DNA from: Rhizoclosmatium globosum
Lineage: Eukaryota; Chytridiomycota; Chytridiomycetes; Chytridiales; Chytriomycetaceae
Assembly: GCA_002104985.1 (NCBI GenBank)
Contig: MCGO01000105.1
Span: 1-64,000 of the forward strand
Reading direction: 5' to 3'
Length of the DNA: 64,000 nt
Shown: positions 11,531 to 22,743 of the stretch, one piece after another
How the letters are laid out: each line of letters begins with the position of its first letter
Numbering within the stretch: position 1 is the stretch's first letter
Notes under the pieces: generated by a model
What the model was told of the DNA's origin: nothing
Seen by the model: only the letters and a program-made list of their open reading frames with translations
Database searches by the model: none
Made by a program: the position numbers and the translations under genes

Positions 11531-13298
11531 ATGACGTCCAGGACCTCTTCACCAACCGAAGCAGAGCCTCTTCTCCCACCCAATCTCGCCATTTCAACCA
11601 CTGATCAAACTTCATCAACCACACTCACAATCAACCAGCCTTCTCCTAATCCAGCGCTGTCACCACACCCAGAAAGAACCGAAACCCCAAAAGCAGCACC
11701 AATTAAATACCGCCGTCCAATCAGAAACAGAGACCTGACTTTGAAGCAATGGCTGCGTCCTGTCGACTTCAAATCCCAAATGACGGTATTCGAGGAAGAC
11801 TACGTTCCAACCGCCCAAGTCTGGATCGCAAATATAGTGTATGAATGGGCTGTCCTCCCTGACGACGCCCCCATCATGTGGATCAACGGCGGAGGCAAAT
11901 CAGGGAAAACTTATTCATGTTATAGTGTCGTGAGACATCTCCCAGAAGAGCTGATTCTTGGATGCGCTTATTTCACTCGGTATGATGATTTAAGGACGAC
12001 TGAACCCGAAAGTGTTATTAGGACATTGGTGTGGCAGTTGTTTGAACGGTTACCTGCATTTAAAGCGTATGTTGAATCTATTATGAGTCAAGACTTGGCG
12101 CCGAGCAACAAAGTTAGTCTTTTGGAAGATCCTGTAAACGCTTTTACGGTTTTGGTTGTGAATGGGTTGAACGAGATTCCTGTACCTGAGCATAATGTAT
12201 TGATCGTGATTGATGCACTGGATGAATTGTCGGTCAAGACTCGAAAAGTACTATGGGAAATTATCGACAAACAGTGTCCTAACCTTCCATCCTACGTCAA
12301 ATTACTTGTCACAGGTCGACCCGAAGTCGATATATACAATTGTTTCACCAAAGCCGGCGCGTTTGAGTTCTCAGTCCACGACCAGACAGAATACCTTCAA
12401 CAAGAAGACATGAGGAAAGTCCTACAACACTACATGAAGAAAATATGGCATGTCCAGGAATTAACTGCGACAATGAAGGAGCTGGAAACTGTTGTACTCG
12501 AAAAAGCGTTCTTGTTTGCAAGTATTCGAATTTATACCCAAGTATTCCAGGATGGTGGATACACGCCTGAGTCCGCTCTTGCTTTGATAAAATCGGAGGA
12601 ATTTGAAGCGAATGGTGGGATATACCCAGTTGTTGTCAACTATGGCTTGCAACAGACTTGGAACTCTCCAATCAGTTTGTACAAACAAGTTGTCGGAACA
12701 ATTCTCGCTGCAAAAGAGCCTTTGGATTATAATACACTAGGAATCCTCGGTGCCGTGAGTCTCGGGACGTTTGCCTTCCTCGCATGTCAGGTAAATCTTG
12801 CCAGACTCATTCATCAAACCCAAAACTGACATTCTTGACCTTCAGCTAAAACCCCTCATCCGGCTCCAACACCACGAAAACTCCACAAATACACTCACAA
12901 TCCACCACAAACTAATCCGAGACCACCTCGTCCTCCCATACCACAACCCCGGTCCAAACATGTTCATCAACATCCGCCAACAAAACTACCAATTCGCAAC
13001 ATCATGCCTCGACATCCTCAGCGTTCACCTCGAAACAATCCCGCGTCGTTCTTTCTTGATGCCAAGGGTTCTTGTCGATTGGTTACATGGCGTGGATTGT
13101 AACGAGATTCCAGGGTGTAATGCTCATACAGAATACGCGAGAAAGTATTGGGTGAAGCATTTGGATTTGGAGTGGGCTGTTCCGCCGAATTTTCAGGATT
13201 TTGCAGAGAAGTATAAGGGGTTTGTTGGGATTTATTTGGAGGAGGTTGGGGAGGATGGGGTGTTGGAGAAGATGAAGGGGTTTGGGGTTGATGTTTGA
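11531..13298 (+). CDS. NACHT/STAND-type P-loop NTPase
   Basis: Exons 11531-12790 and 12846-13298 in phase 0, about 570 residues. After a disordered N-terminus of 65 residues comes a linker (LTLKQWLRPVDFKSQM). Then follow a Walker A motif (INGGGKSGKT, about residue 119), a sensor-like Arg region and a Walker B motif (VLIV IDALDEL, about residue 225), then LLVTGRPEVDI, which fits the NACHT sensor strand. The C-terminal 200 residues are helical and include a conserved-looking IHHKLIRDHLV. Such NTPases in fungi act as signalling switches, often in nonself recognition. Here no WD40, ankyrin or TPR repeats follow, so the protein is a compact form without a visible sensor. Confidence 0.8.
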
Positions 13299-13777
13299 AA
13301 AAAAAGGACTTTCTTTTACAAATAGTAATATACTCGTTTTATACCATATTTGATTGAGCAGTATAATGTAATTTTGTGTCCCATACAAGCCGGGTCCCGG
13401 TATAAACAATTTCTATTCATAAATACACGTAAGAGCACGAAAATGGAAGAATAATTCGGTATCTTACGGTTTTCGCAGGAAATGAAGCGGTTTCTGAGCA
13501 TCGACGCCACTGGAACTCATCCATTTCTTGGCAGATCTTCGAATGAAATGTAAGCCTCAACGATAATCATCCAACAACGTGTGTCAGTTGAGAAATTCGC
13601 AAGTTGGAACTTTGACTGTCGTAAATCGGAGGCGAAGCTGACAGTGTCAACCACACTCTGTTGGTGAGAAACTCATTTGAAAATTCCAGGTGTTCAGGGT
13701 CACGTTGGTTACAAAGCCCACGAGACCCTTTTTGAGCGCATGATTTCCCAAGCAAACGAGCGCCACCAAGTGGAAGG

Positions 13778-13784
13778 TATAAAA
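13778..13784 (+). promoter_or_regulatory. TATA box of the EXORDIUM-like gene
   Basis: TATAAAA lies 69 bases upstream of the ATG at 13853 and is kept at the same spacing in the duplicate (31658-31664). A CT-rich stretch (TTTCCTTCTCTCACTACTAC) follows at about 13797, typical of a fungal transcription start region. Confidence 0.6.
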
Positions 13785-13852
13785 CCCGTGAGGTACTTTC
13801 CTTCTCTCACTACTACTCAGAATCAAAACATTCTAACCAAACTCACTTCCAA

Positions 13853-15013
13853 ATGCTCTTGTCCCTTGTCTTGACTGCTGCCACTCTCGTTGCTGCCGCT
13901 CCAACCAGCCAGCCTCTTCCACACAGCGTTTCTTGGCACTTGAAGAATGGTGTCAAGAAGCACGAAGCATTGAACCTCGCAGCTGCATCCGCCCACTTGA
14001 CAAACTATGGCGGACCTGTTATTTCCAACGGTATTCTTCTTGATTCCACATTATAACAAGTTCCACTAAGACGATACAAAACAGTCGAAGTCCACCCAAT
14101 CTTCTACGGTAACGCAAACTACCAATCCGAAACCAACGCATTCTATGCTGGAGTTACTCAGTCTTCGTGGTACGATGTTATGGCTCAATACAACGTCTAC
14201 CGCGGTTCTGCTGTTCCAGGATTCTCTGTCCCTGCCACTCTTTCGACTTTGGACGACGTCAACGACATCCAACCATTCCTTACCAACTTGATCCAAACTG
14301 GACAAATCAAGCCAACTGCCAACACTTACTACCCAATCCACTTTGCCCCAGGAATCAGTATCACTCAAGGCGGAGGTGCTTCATGCTCCGTATTCTGTGC
14401 CTACCACGGAACCATTGACATTTCCTCCCTTAACGTTGGTACCAAGTACCTCTACTACGGTGTCATGCCAGACCAAGGAGGTTCCTGTGCCGGTGGATGT
14501 GGAAGCGACCCATCTGAAGTCAACAACATGTTCTCTGTCGCGTCCCACGAACTCGCCGAAGCTGCCACCGATGCCGCTGTTGGTGTCGCCACTACTACTG
14601 GATCGCCTCTTGCCTGGTACGACAACACCAACGGTGAGATTGGAGACATCTGTAACGCTCAGCAAGGAACTACTGTTGGTGGTGACGGAGTTACTTATGT
14701 CGTTCAGACAATCTGGTCCAACTCTGCTAACTCTTGTGTGGCGAGTGGTCCAAAGCCTAAGACTACTACCACTGCTGTTGTTAAGAAGACTACCACCACT
14801 GCTGCTGTTGTCAAGACGACAACTGCCGCTGTCAAGACCACTACTGCCGCTACCACTTGTGCCCATAGCAAGTGTGTGACTGGTGTTGCTTTGAGATCCT
14901 CTTGTGACTCTTGTGTTGGTCAAATTATTGCTCAGGACAGCTACTGTGGTTCTACTTCTTGGGACAGTGTTTGTGTTGGAGAAGTGAAGTCCATCTGTGG
15001 AATCACTTGCTAA
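13853..15013 (+). CDS. Secreted EXORDIUM/phosphate-induced-like protein with Thr-rich linker and Cys-rich tail
   Basis: Exons 13853-14030 and 14085-15013, about 368 residues. A signal peptide is clear (LLSLVLTAATLVAAAP). The main domain contains IFYGNANYQS, YYPIHFAPGISIT, and the hallmark SHELAEAATD followed by AWYDNTNGEIGDIC, which is the pattern of the PHI-1/EXORDIUM family; HELAE could bind metal, but protease activity is not established for this family. Next come a Thr/Ala/Lys-rich linker of about 45 residues (likely O-glycosylated) and a compact eight-cysteine tail starting CAHSKC. The layout points to a cell-wall or extracellular protein. It sits in a duplicated block; the second copy at 31733-32890 is broken. 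Confidence 0.8.
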
Positions 15014-15252
15014 ATTTAGCTACAGGAACTGCTGGTATAGTTTTGTGACTCTTGTGCTATACACTCTCTCTATGTTTTACAACTGTTCAAATATGATTTA
15101 GAATTAAAGGACGAGTATTCTTGCCTACTTAAAATTTATGTTCTTCGTAGGAAAGAATTAGAACACATTAAGTTTTTGAACGAAGAAGAATTCATACAAG
15201 CTCCTCCACACTAACACCTTTGAAGAATATTATATTATGTATAAACAAGGAG

Positions 15253-15320
15253 TGCCATCTTTGCTCAATTGGTTAGATCGTGTTAGCAACTCGCCACCAG
15301 TTAAATTGGTGGAAGGCATG
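15253..15320 (+). pseudogene. Decayed tRNA-Thr copy
   Basis: TGCTCAATTGGTTAGATCG and GCCACCAGTT..GGTGGAAGGCA match the D arm and T arm/acceptor of the tRNA-Thr(AGT) genes, but the anticodon arm is deleted and the stems no longer pair. The equivalent relic in the second duplicated segment is at 33149-33215. Confidence 0.75.
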
Positions 15321-15646
15321 TTTTGCTACAATTTGGATAAATCCGAGTTTTATGCTGTTTGGAAAGAGGGGATCTGGAGTTAAGGCGAAGGAGCGTAGAA
15401 TTTATTCAAATCCATTGGGTTATTGTGTCCGACTGAAAAGGAAAAAGATTCTCATACCGTAGCTTGTCTTTATTAGAAAGCATTCGTAGATGGGTGCGGA
15501 ACATAAACGCTGGTGAGGAAGCAGCTCATCAACATTACCATGTTAAAAACAAACCGAACAATGGAAACTGTTTTAGATGCGAGTTCCAGGTATCTATTTC
15601 AATGCTTATGTCCTCCCTTTTTACTCTTTATTTATCGATTTTTGGA

Positions 15647-17870
15647 ATGGATGACGCAACACAACCAGTTGAAGCATTCGTTGAAGAGGAAGACGAGTCA
15701 CAGCTCTGGGGGCGTTTAATCTTTCTTGATGGAAGCGCACCGATACCGTTGGACAGTAGTAAGCCAGAGATCGTTGTTGGGCGGGAAGGCTCTGGGTCTG
15801 ATGTTGAGGTTGCGGGAACAAGTATCTCAAAGAAGGTATTTGCCGCTGGTCTCTGTATCATTAAACTGATTCAGCTATAGCACCTGCGTATTTACAGAGT
15901 TCTGAATGAAGGGGAATGCGTTATGATTGAAGATCTCTCAGTGAATGGAACTGTACGTATACCTAACCACCACCGAGTCCTTGCTAACTCTTACGAATAG
16001 TACATTGATGGGAAACTGCTTGGAACTGGCAAGCGGACTCTCCTTACACATGGAGCTGTGATAACACTTGGCCAAGCGAAATCAAAGCTCATGTTCCATC
16101 AAGTGACTGGCTCATCAAACGATATTGTCCCACAAACAGAATACGAGAAAAAGTACGATACCCAGCAATTCGTGGGCCGCGGGAACTTTTCAATCGTCCA
16201 TCTCGCGATTCAGAAAGAAACGGGGAAGAAGTTTGCAGTCAAGATTATCGATAAAACCAAATTCATGTTTCAAAGTAAAGTTCTTGCGGCGCTGGATCGT
16301 GAGGTTGAAATTTTGGCGAAAGTGCAGCCGCATGTGAATATTGTTGGGTTTGAGGAAGCGTTTGATGAAGGTGATAAATTGCGCATTGTGATGGAGCTTT
16401 TACCTGGTGGAGACCTTTTGAAGTTGTTGAAGTCGAGAGGACCGTTGGATGAGGAGACAGTGCGTGGACTGTTCTTGCAAATGGTGCACGTCTTGAAGGT
16501 AAACCTGCTTTGAACAGTACCATTCGCTTAAAAGCTCCACCAGTATCTCAAAACAAAAGGAATAACGCATCGCGATTTAAAACCGGACAATTTTCTTGTC
16601 GCCGACGGTGATGTTTTGAAACTCGCCGACTTTGGAATCGCAAAAGGAACTTCGGCTGGAAACGCACTCAATACAATGTGTGGGACACCAGCGTACTTGG
16701 CGCCTGAAGTGATACTTGGGAAACCGTATGACAGCCGCGTGGACGTCTATAGCATTGGTGTGATTCTCTTTTTCTTGCTGTCTTGCGGAGACACACCTTA
16801 CCAGAACGCTCAAAGTGAGCCTGAGTTATACCAGAAAGTCAAGAACGGTGACGTAGATTGGAGCGCTCCTTCGTGGGCAACCGTTTCACCCTCAGCAAAA
16901 GATTTGATTCGCCAATTGATGGCACTGGATCCTGCGCAACGAATTAAACTGGAAGACATTGAAGCGCACGCATGGTTTAATCGCGTCTATGCTCATTTGG
17001 TGTTGCAAGGAGAAAAGCAAGACATTTTCGAATTGAAATCAGTTATAACCAAGATAGGCAGGTCTGGAAGTGAGTACCGAAACGGCTACTTGGATTGTCA
17101 ATATGAACTTATTCTATCTCACAGCCAGCGATATCATTCTCACCGACCTTCGAATTTCAAACAACCACTGCTCTATTTCATTCGCAGACTCCAAAGATCG
17201 ACCAACTTTAACAGTGACCAGCAAACAAAAAACGAGAGTAAATGCGACTCTCGTGACTGGTCCCACAAAGATACGCGATGGAGACATGATTGAATTGGCT
17301 CCTCCAAATGCCGATCGCCCTGCAGTGATAGTACAGTTCAAACTTGGGCCATCTTCACTTCCTGTCACTGTTCAGGGAAATAAGCGGAATATAGATGTCG
17401 ACAGTTCTCCTACAACGATTGTTGCTGACAGCACACACTCTTCAACGGTTCCAAGTTCCACAACAGCTCCACCAACACCAATATTTAAACAGCCACTTCC
17501 CAAGAAACCCAGGACCGTTAACACTCCAGGTCCATCTCCTGCTCCAAGCCCATCCTTTGATTTGGAACCCAAAACAAAGGACTTCTTCATGGAACGCAAA
17601 ACGAACCCACTGATACGCGTAATAACGATCGGCCGCCTTCCCGAATGCTCCATCATCTTGGATCACCAATGGATCAGTTCAATGCACTGCAAGATATTCC
17701 AGAAAGAGGACAAGACCGTAGTCGTGGAAGACCTAAGTGCGAATGGAACGTGGGTGAATGGCGTCAAGGTTGGGAAAGGGAAGCAACATGAACTTCTGGA
17801 AGGTGATGTTGTGATGGTATGTAAAGACAAGAAAAATCCGATTGAGTTTTTATTTCGGAAGTTGAGTTGA
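15647..17870 (+). CDS. Ser/Thr protein kinase with three FHA domains (Rad53/CHK2-like family, FHA-kinase-FHA-FHA)
   Basis: Five exons (15647-15835, 15881-15952, 16001-16498, 16544-17069, 17125-17870), all in phase, about 676 residues. FHA1 occupies about residues 15-120 (VVGREGSGSD, SISKKHLRI, SVNGTYIDG). The kinase domain is about residues 150-425, with GRGNFSIVH, VAL-type AVKII lysine, HRDLKPDN, DFGIAKG and APEV motifs; the lobe before the activation segment and FAYLAPEV-like P+1 region are complete. FHA2 begins at IGRSGT-SDIILTD with RISNNHCSI but lacks the usual NGT motif. A Pro/Ser-rich linker follows, then FHA3 (IGRLPECSII, WISSMHCKI, SANGTWVNG). FHA domains bind phosphothreonine, and Rad53-type kinases act in DNA-damage checkpoints; that role is inferred here. 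Confidence 0.9.
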
Positions 17871-17886
17871 TTTTTTGGAGTACTTA

Positions 17887-18997
17887 TTAAAAACTGTATA
17901 ATGTATCTATAGAGTTTGAGATGTGTTTATGGTGATGGTTTGTAGAACCGAAAGTCGTGTTTCGGATTTTGACTTTGGAATAACGGTGTTGAGATCTCCC
18001 GAATATTGGGTTGCGGAAGAGAATCGTTTCAATCGGCTGTTTTGACTGCTTTGACTGTCTCTTACGTCTTCTGTGGAACGGTCGGTGAGGGTTGAAGGTG
18101 ATGACCCCAAAGCAAAACTCACTCCAAACCAGTTCGACATTCATCAAAGCAGAATACACCAAATTCTGCGCAGCACTCAATATCATCCATTCACTCACAC
18201 CTAAGGGCACGAATATGGTGTACAAGTAATACAGATCCATTGATAAAATAATCGTCGTTCTTAAAACATTCTCTCTGGCAATAAGAAACCATAAAGACTG
18301 GCCTTCCAACATCTGTATGTTTCCATAGTTCTTGACAAACATCACAACAGCGCCAATAGTTGCAACACTATCAGTCAAAACATCAGCAAGAGTATATTGC
18401 AAATTTGAAGTGGGATTCACAAAGACCCAGCAGTTATTTTGGTTCCATTGCCCTTGTGACCAACACATGTCGATTACGGCCCAAACAAAACGATACAATG
18501 TTAGAAGGGCCGAAATTCCCCCATAGAAAGCGTTAAATTCCGTAACCGCCCACGATTTGTATAGCATAAAAAAATCTGCAGTGGTTCGTGAGCGCCAGTT
18601 CCAGCCACTAGGCAATACTAACCAAATAAAATCATAAACGTATGAAACCCAAAAGACTGCAAAACGTTTGCCGCCGCACAAGATTTTTCAGAAGCAGACA
18701 GAACCCACATCGTCCCAACCGCGTTCAAAACAACAGCACAATTGAAACCGTTCAAAACAATCAACAGAAACAGTGAACCCTTCTTTTCGCGAAGAACAGC
18801 GAGGATCCTTGGAGCTGGAATCGTGGGTTGTCAATCTCATTACATCTTGGGAAAAAAACAAAGAAAGCAGGGGAGAAAAAACCTCAACTTGCTACAAAGA
18901 TTCCAACAAGGCTTAGCTGACAGTACGCGCCGGTGATGAAAATAGTCACAGGGGTTGGTGTTGGAACCAACGTGGCGGAGTTTGTTTCGTTTGACAT
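17887..18997 (-). CDS. Seven-transmembrane-like protein, unknown function
   Basis: Exons 18889-18997, 18623-18814 and 17887-18575 (donors GTTGAG and GTTAGT), about 329 residues; phases agree at both junctions. The N-terminus has an N-glycosylation site (MSNETNS) and no signal peptide. Seven hydrophobic stretches can be counted, at about residues 18-37, 49-74, 82-105, 110-135, 160-182, 192-215 and 228-255. The C-terminal 75 residues are basic, with Arg/Lys/Gln runs and His-rich tail. The arrangement (glycosylated outside N-terminus, basic inside C-terminus) fits a 7TM receptor-like protein. It is not clearly homologous to the array at 1-5.4 kb. It is convergent with the kinase gene, with only 16 bases between the stops. 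Confidence 0.65.
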
Positions 18998-19269
18998 GAG
19001 TTTTCAAGTAAGTATCCCGGTTCTGCCGAAAGAAATTGTTAACAGTGTAAATCTTTTACACAAAAAACAGATAAAGAAACAGAGCAGAGGAGCGTCGGAG
19101 TTAGCTAAAGAGAGGATGTATTTATTATACATTTATACAACCCCTCGACTAACAGTTAGTTTAGCCATACAAACTGCAACAAGCTGACAGTGTTCCTGAA
19201 AGTGTTCTAGCCATCGGCGTAAATAAGGTATGTTGAAAGGTTTACAAGACTTTTGCCATGGCCAGAGAA

Positions 19270-19597
19270 CTTGACTTTGCTGTGCTTTGCACTATACGTT
19301 TCCTCTATATTTTAAAACAGGGATTAGAATTAAAGATGAGGTTTATTATAATAACGTTTAAAATATTAATATGAAAATACAAAAGAATAAGTGGTTAGAT
19401 TGCCTGCCTTACAATCTGTGAAGTGACACCTCTGTCACTACACTGACTTCAATTCCAACACCTTGTGTTCAAGAAAGGGACAAACGCTCCTTGGTAAATC
19501 ATGTGTGCAATTCCTTGCAAAGCGTGAAGTAAAATGTTCTGAGTTGGATGATTGTGGTATTGCTTTCCTATCGGCAGTTTTCGCTCAGCTTCCAGCT
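19270..19597 (+). repeat. tRNA-Thr-linked repeat module, copy 1
   Basis: TTTGCACTATACGTTTCCTC, the GGGATTAGAATTAAAGA block, CAATCTGTGAAGTGACA, the ACACTGACTTCAATTCCAAC block and GTTCAAGAAAGGGACAAAC all recur in the same order at 33618-33965, and partly at 30755-30990. The first blocks resemble the 3' flank of the EXORDIUM-like genes (15042-15110), so the module appears to be a decayed gene tail joined to a tRNA-Thr. No other gene is seen between 18998 and 19597. Confidence 0.7.
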
Positions 19598-19671
19598 GCC
19601 TTCTTAGCTCAGTTGGTTAGATCGCCTGCCTAGTAAGCAGGAGGCCACCAGTTCAAATCTGGTAGAAGGCA
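19598..19671 (+). tRNA. tRNA-Thr(AGT)
   Basis: Acceptor GCCTTCT/AGAAGGC pairs fully, anticodon stem CCTGC/GCAGG encloses CTAGTAA (anticodon AGT), and the T arm CCAG-TTCAAAT-CTGG is intact. Discriminator A. It closes repeat module copy 1. Confidence 0.95.
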
Positions 19672-19879
19672 TGTTTTGCTTCGCGTAACTATGAATTTTG
19701 TTTCAAAAGTGTTTCACTTTGATTCCTACTGGTTTGCAGTGAACAAAGGCATGGCAATAAGATGTGAATTGAACAAATGAGGCTCTGATAATACTGACTG
19801 AGGACGTGAGCTACGCATTATGCGCATTCATCACCAACCACACACCCTGCTCTTCTAAAACTATTCAAAACATTGTAGC

Positions 19880-19951
19880 GGGCCTCACGGGGAATTGAAC
19901 CCCGGACCTCTCGCACCCAAAGCGAGAATCATACTACTAGACCATAAGGCC
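19880..19951 (-). tRNA. tRNA-Pro(TGG)
   Basis: On the minus strand the acceptor is GGCCTTA/TGAGGCC with one T-G pair. The anticodon stem CTCGC/GCGAG encloses TTTGGGT (anticodon TGG), and the T arm is CGGGG-TTCAATT-CCCCG. It is identical to the plus-strand gene at 52704-52775. Confidence 0.95.
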
Positions 19952-20073
19952 GCTGTCTAGTGATAAAGTCAGCACTTTATAATGATTATACTTACATCAA
20001 TTTAACAATTTTTAGTATTTCATAATAGTTGAACCACAAAGTGACGCATTCGTTCATAAAGTAGATGACTAGT

Positions 20074-20901
20074 TTATTGGGTAGTACCGAAAAGACCCTG
20101 CTCCAACATTTTCTCCAACTCAATGGCAAGGCCATCTTCTGCATTCGTAAACTCTGACACCTTATCAGCAGCTTCTTTGAGAACATCTCGTGCATTCTTC
20201 ATTGCCACACCAAGTCCAGCCGCTTGCAAAAACTCGACATCATTGAAACCATCACCAAACGCAACAGTATTTTTGAGTGGAACTTTGAGAGCAACACAAA
20301 GCTTTTCAAATCCAAATCCCTTTGTAACGCCAGCAGGAAGACATTCAACAAAGTACGAGTCTTGCACGAGACCCACGCCTGGAACCTTTTCCTTGAGCAC
20401 TGCCATTAGGGACGCAGGATCGAGTGTCAAGAGAATCAGTTTGGGAGGCAGTGGAAGGCCTTCAAACGACGTGATTGAAAAGTCGTAATCGCAGTTTGTC
20501 AGTTTCCGGTACCGCTCCGCCAGCGCCGCCTGAGCCTCGTTTGAAGTGATGCATTTGATTAGATTTGCGTCGTAGTAGTTTACGGCCAGATCGAGCGCGG
20601 CAGCGACAGAAAGCGCAGCGTCGACCTGGTTTTGAGTCAGGGTTTCGCGGAAGAGTTCGACTCGATCCGCGGCGACTCCAACGGCGCCGTTGAACGTGAC
20701 AAGCGGAAGGGGCGTCGAAAGACCAAGCTGCGTTTCGATTGGAAGAGTTGTTGCCGTCGATCGGCCCGTGCACAGCGACACGTGACAGCCGCTTTCAACC
20801 ACTCGTTTTACCGCTAATTGCACTCGTGGTGAGATGCTTCCGTCTGGTGACAGGGTTGTGCCATCTAGGTCCAGAGCAAGAAGTTGGTATTTGTAACTCA
20901 T
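20074..20901 (-). CDS. Cof-type HAD-superfamily phosphatase
   Basis: Single exon, 275 residues, ATG at 20901. Motif I is LLALDLDGTTL at residues 7-17 (nucleophile Asp and acid/base Asp). Motif II is the Ser/Thr in SLCTGRS, motif III is the Lys in the CLPAGVTKGFGFEKL stretch, and motif IV is VAFGDGFNDVEFL (paired Asp). A cap domain of the Cof (type IIB) kind sits between motifs II and III. Proteins of this group dephosphorylate small sugar phosphates, flavin or pyridoxal phosphates; the substrate here cannot be told from sequence. Length and all four motifs are normal, so it should be active. Fungi have few such genes, while bacteria and plants have many, but codon use does not stand out. Confidence 0.88.
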   Translation of the reverse strand: MSYKYQLLALDLDGTTLSPDGSISPRVQLAVKRVVESGCHVSLCTGRSTATTLPIETQLGLSTPLPLVTFNGAVGVAADRVELFRETLTQNQVDAALSVAAALDLAVNYYDANLIKCITSNEAQAALAERYRKLTNCDYDFSITSFEGLPLPPKLILLTLDPASLMAVLKEKVPGVGLVQDSYFVECLPAGVTKGFGFEKLCVALKVPLKNTVAFGDGFNDVEFLQAAGLGVAMKNARDVLKEAADKVSEFTNAEDGLAIELEKMLEQGLFGTTQ

Positions 20902-21089
20902 TTTTTGGATGATGGGTTGCTTGCATCACCTACCAGCTTTACACGTTTTGATTAGGAATCAAATTAAAGGTTAAATCAGTTCGAGCGGTCAATTGAAAAG
21001 CTGTAATTAGGTGCTACGTGGAATGCAATGATGGAGAAAGAGGAAACAAAGTTTACTAAACAAAACACAAAAATACTGCAGCATTTAGA

Positions 21090-22502
21090 TCAGTCCTCAG
21101 AGATGGACTTTGGCCTAGGTGCCATGGTTGCAACGGCTGTGGCAACCGTGAACGCTGGTTCATATCCAAAGTTTTTCCATGCAGCTTTCTCCTCCTTCCG
21201 AACAATAACGTCCATGAAAGTGTAATACAAATTGCCTCGATGAAACTTCATAATCTGTCCAAAATCCAGAGGCGATTTTCCGAAGACTTGTGCAATCTGA
21301 CCAATATCCGCAATGGTCGAGATTAATCTGATGAGGAAGTAGTTGTCAATGATTTTCGGATTCTTTCCTGGATGAAGTGTGCGATAGATGTCGGTGTACA
21401 ATGTTTTTCGTGAAACACTGTCGACATCTGAGCAACCAGAAATCCTGCAGACGAAGTGATATGTCAACAAAGTTTAATACGAAACAAATACTTGCATATA
21501 CGGCTTTCCAGAGGATTTCTCAGACTTATCAGGATCTGCAAGAGCGTCCACAAGAAGAATATGTGCGCGTGCCAAATCCTCAGAATGAACAAAACCTTCT
21601 TTGCTTCCTTTCACCATAAGCAGCGGTGTATTAGGATCCATCATATGTCTTATCATATCAAAATTCTGTCCCTATTGCCGATTGTGAGTTTCCATGCAAT
21701 GAAATTCTTCGTTTTACCAACACTCACCAAAACAGCCGCAGCTCTAATCGCAGCAGTTCGAACTGCAGGAGAGTTACACGCGAGGACATAATCTTCTGCA
21801 ATAGCCTTTTGGGAAGAAAGTTAAATGTTGTTCTGACTGTGAAAATTGAATACCATACCTTTGAGCGGAAATATGGATGAAAATGCTCCACTTTTGTGAG
21901 AGGAGGAAGGGTTTCCATTTGTGGGTCCGAGTTGTATCCATATTGGCAGACAGACGAAGTGTAAACGACAGATATGACCGAGGACGTCTGACGTATTCAA
22001 AAACGAGAATCATTGAACGAACCACACGCACCTTATAAACCGCCTCCATAACATTCCTCGTTCCATCGATATTCACTCTCTTCAAAACCCCATGATCATA
22101 CGCCCCAATCACAACCAAACTGGCATGATGAATCACATGCGTCACATCACCCGAACCCTCCAACGCTTTCTCAACGTCACCAAGGTTTGTAATATCTCCT
22201 TGAATAAAACCAACACGGGGCTCATGTGTCCAGGCATTCTGGAGGTCAAAGACTCGGACTGTTCGGCCGAGTTCAAGAAGCTGGCGGACTGTCAGTTTGC
22301 CGAGGTTGCCTGATCCGCCAATGACTAAGTAGACTGGGGAATCGGGTTTATTGGGCGAGGACTTGTTTCGAGTTGTGATGAGAGATTCGGGGGCGTTGAG
22401 GAAGTGGAGCTTGTTGGTTTCCAAGAAGGACTGGATGCGGTAGTGGATGTATGCTATTATGAGTAGCACGGTAGCTAGAATGATCGCAGGTGCAGAGGAC
22501 AT
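21090..22502 (-). CDS. Membrane-anchored 3beta-hydroxysteroid dehydrogenase/Erg26-like SDR
   Basis: Five exons (22032-22502, 21859-21987, 21728-21805, 21502-21671, 21090-21444), all in phase, about 400 residues. Start chosen at ATG 22502, because the longer frame begins at GTG. An N-terminal membrane anchor (IILATVLLIIAYIHY) precedes the NAD-binding Rossmann start (YLVIGGSGNLGKLTV). Then come VFDLQ, the HHASLV loop, NIDGTRNVMEA, VVYTSSV (strand with catalytic Ser) and KAIAEDYVLACN, where the usual YxxxK is shifted. The C-terminal part contains FVHSEDLARAHIL and SGKP. The family acts on 4-carboxysterols in ergosterol synthesis, or on other sterol-like substrates; the exact reaction is an inference. 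The catalytic Tyr-x3-Lys is not in its classic form, which a specialist should check. Confidence 0.75.
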
Positions 22503-22743
22503 TTCAGTGATTCTTTCTTGATGAGTGGCTGTGGAGATCGGAGTTAGCACAAAACCAAATTATGTTAAATAGATATGTACAATCAGCATCTGTTGTGCAC
22601 CTTTTGCCAGTCATTGTTGCCCAGATTCTGCCACTGTTTCAAAGGGTTCCAAACACTAATCAAGCATAAATGAACTTTTTTAAATCCGGTTTTTTTTAAT
22701 GGTTTCGACATTCACTTTCTTGTATGTATAGGCTTATAGATAT

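Larger units (their letters stand above)
13523..15605 (+). repeat. Segmental duplication, copy 1 (EXORDIUM-like gene plus flanks)
   Basis: From TTTCTTGGCAGATCTTC at 13523 to about 15605 the sequence matches 31403-33535 in the same orientation, 17.9 kb away. Identity is very high from 330 bases upstream of the gene to its stop, and falls through the 3' flank, where small indels accumulate. The copy includes promoter, gene, 3' region and a decayed tRNA-Thr. Confidence 0.9.

Noticed and set aside
14343..14923. Open frames on both strands inside the EXORDIUM-like gene
   Set aside because: Shadows created by the Thr/Ser/Val-rich composition of the real frame; no start context, no family match.
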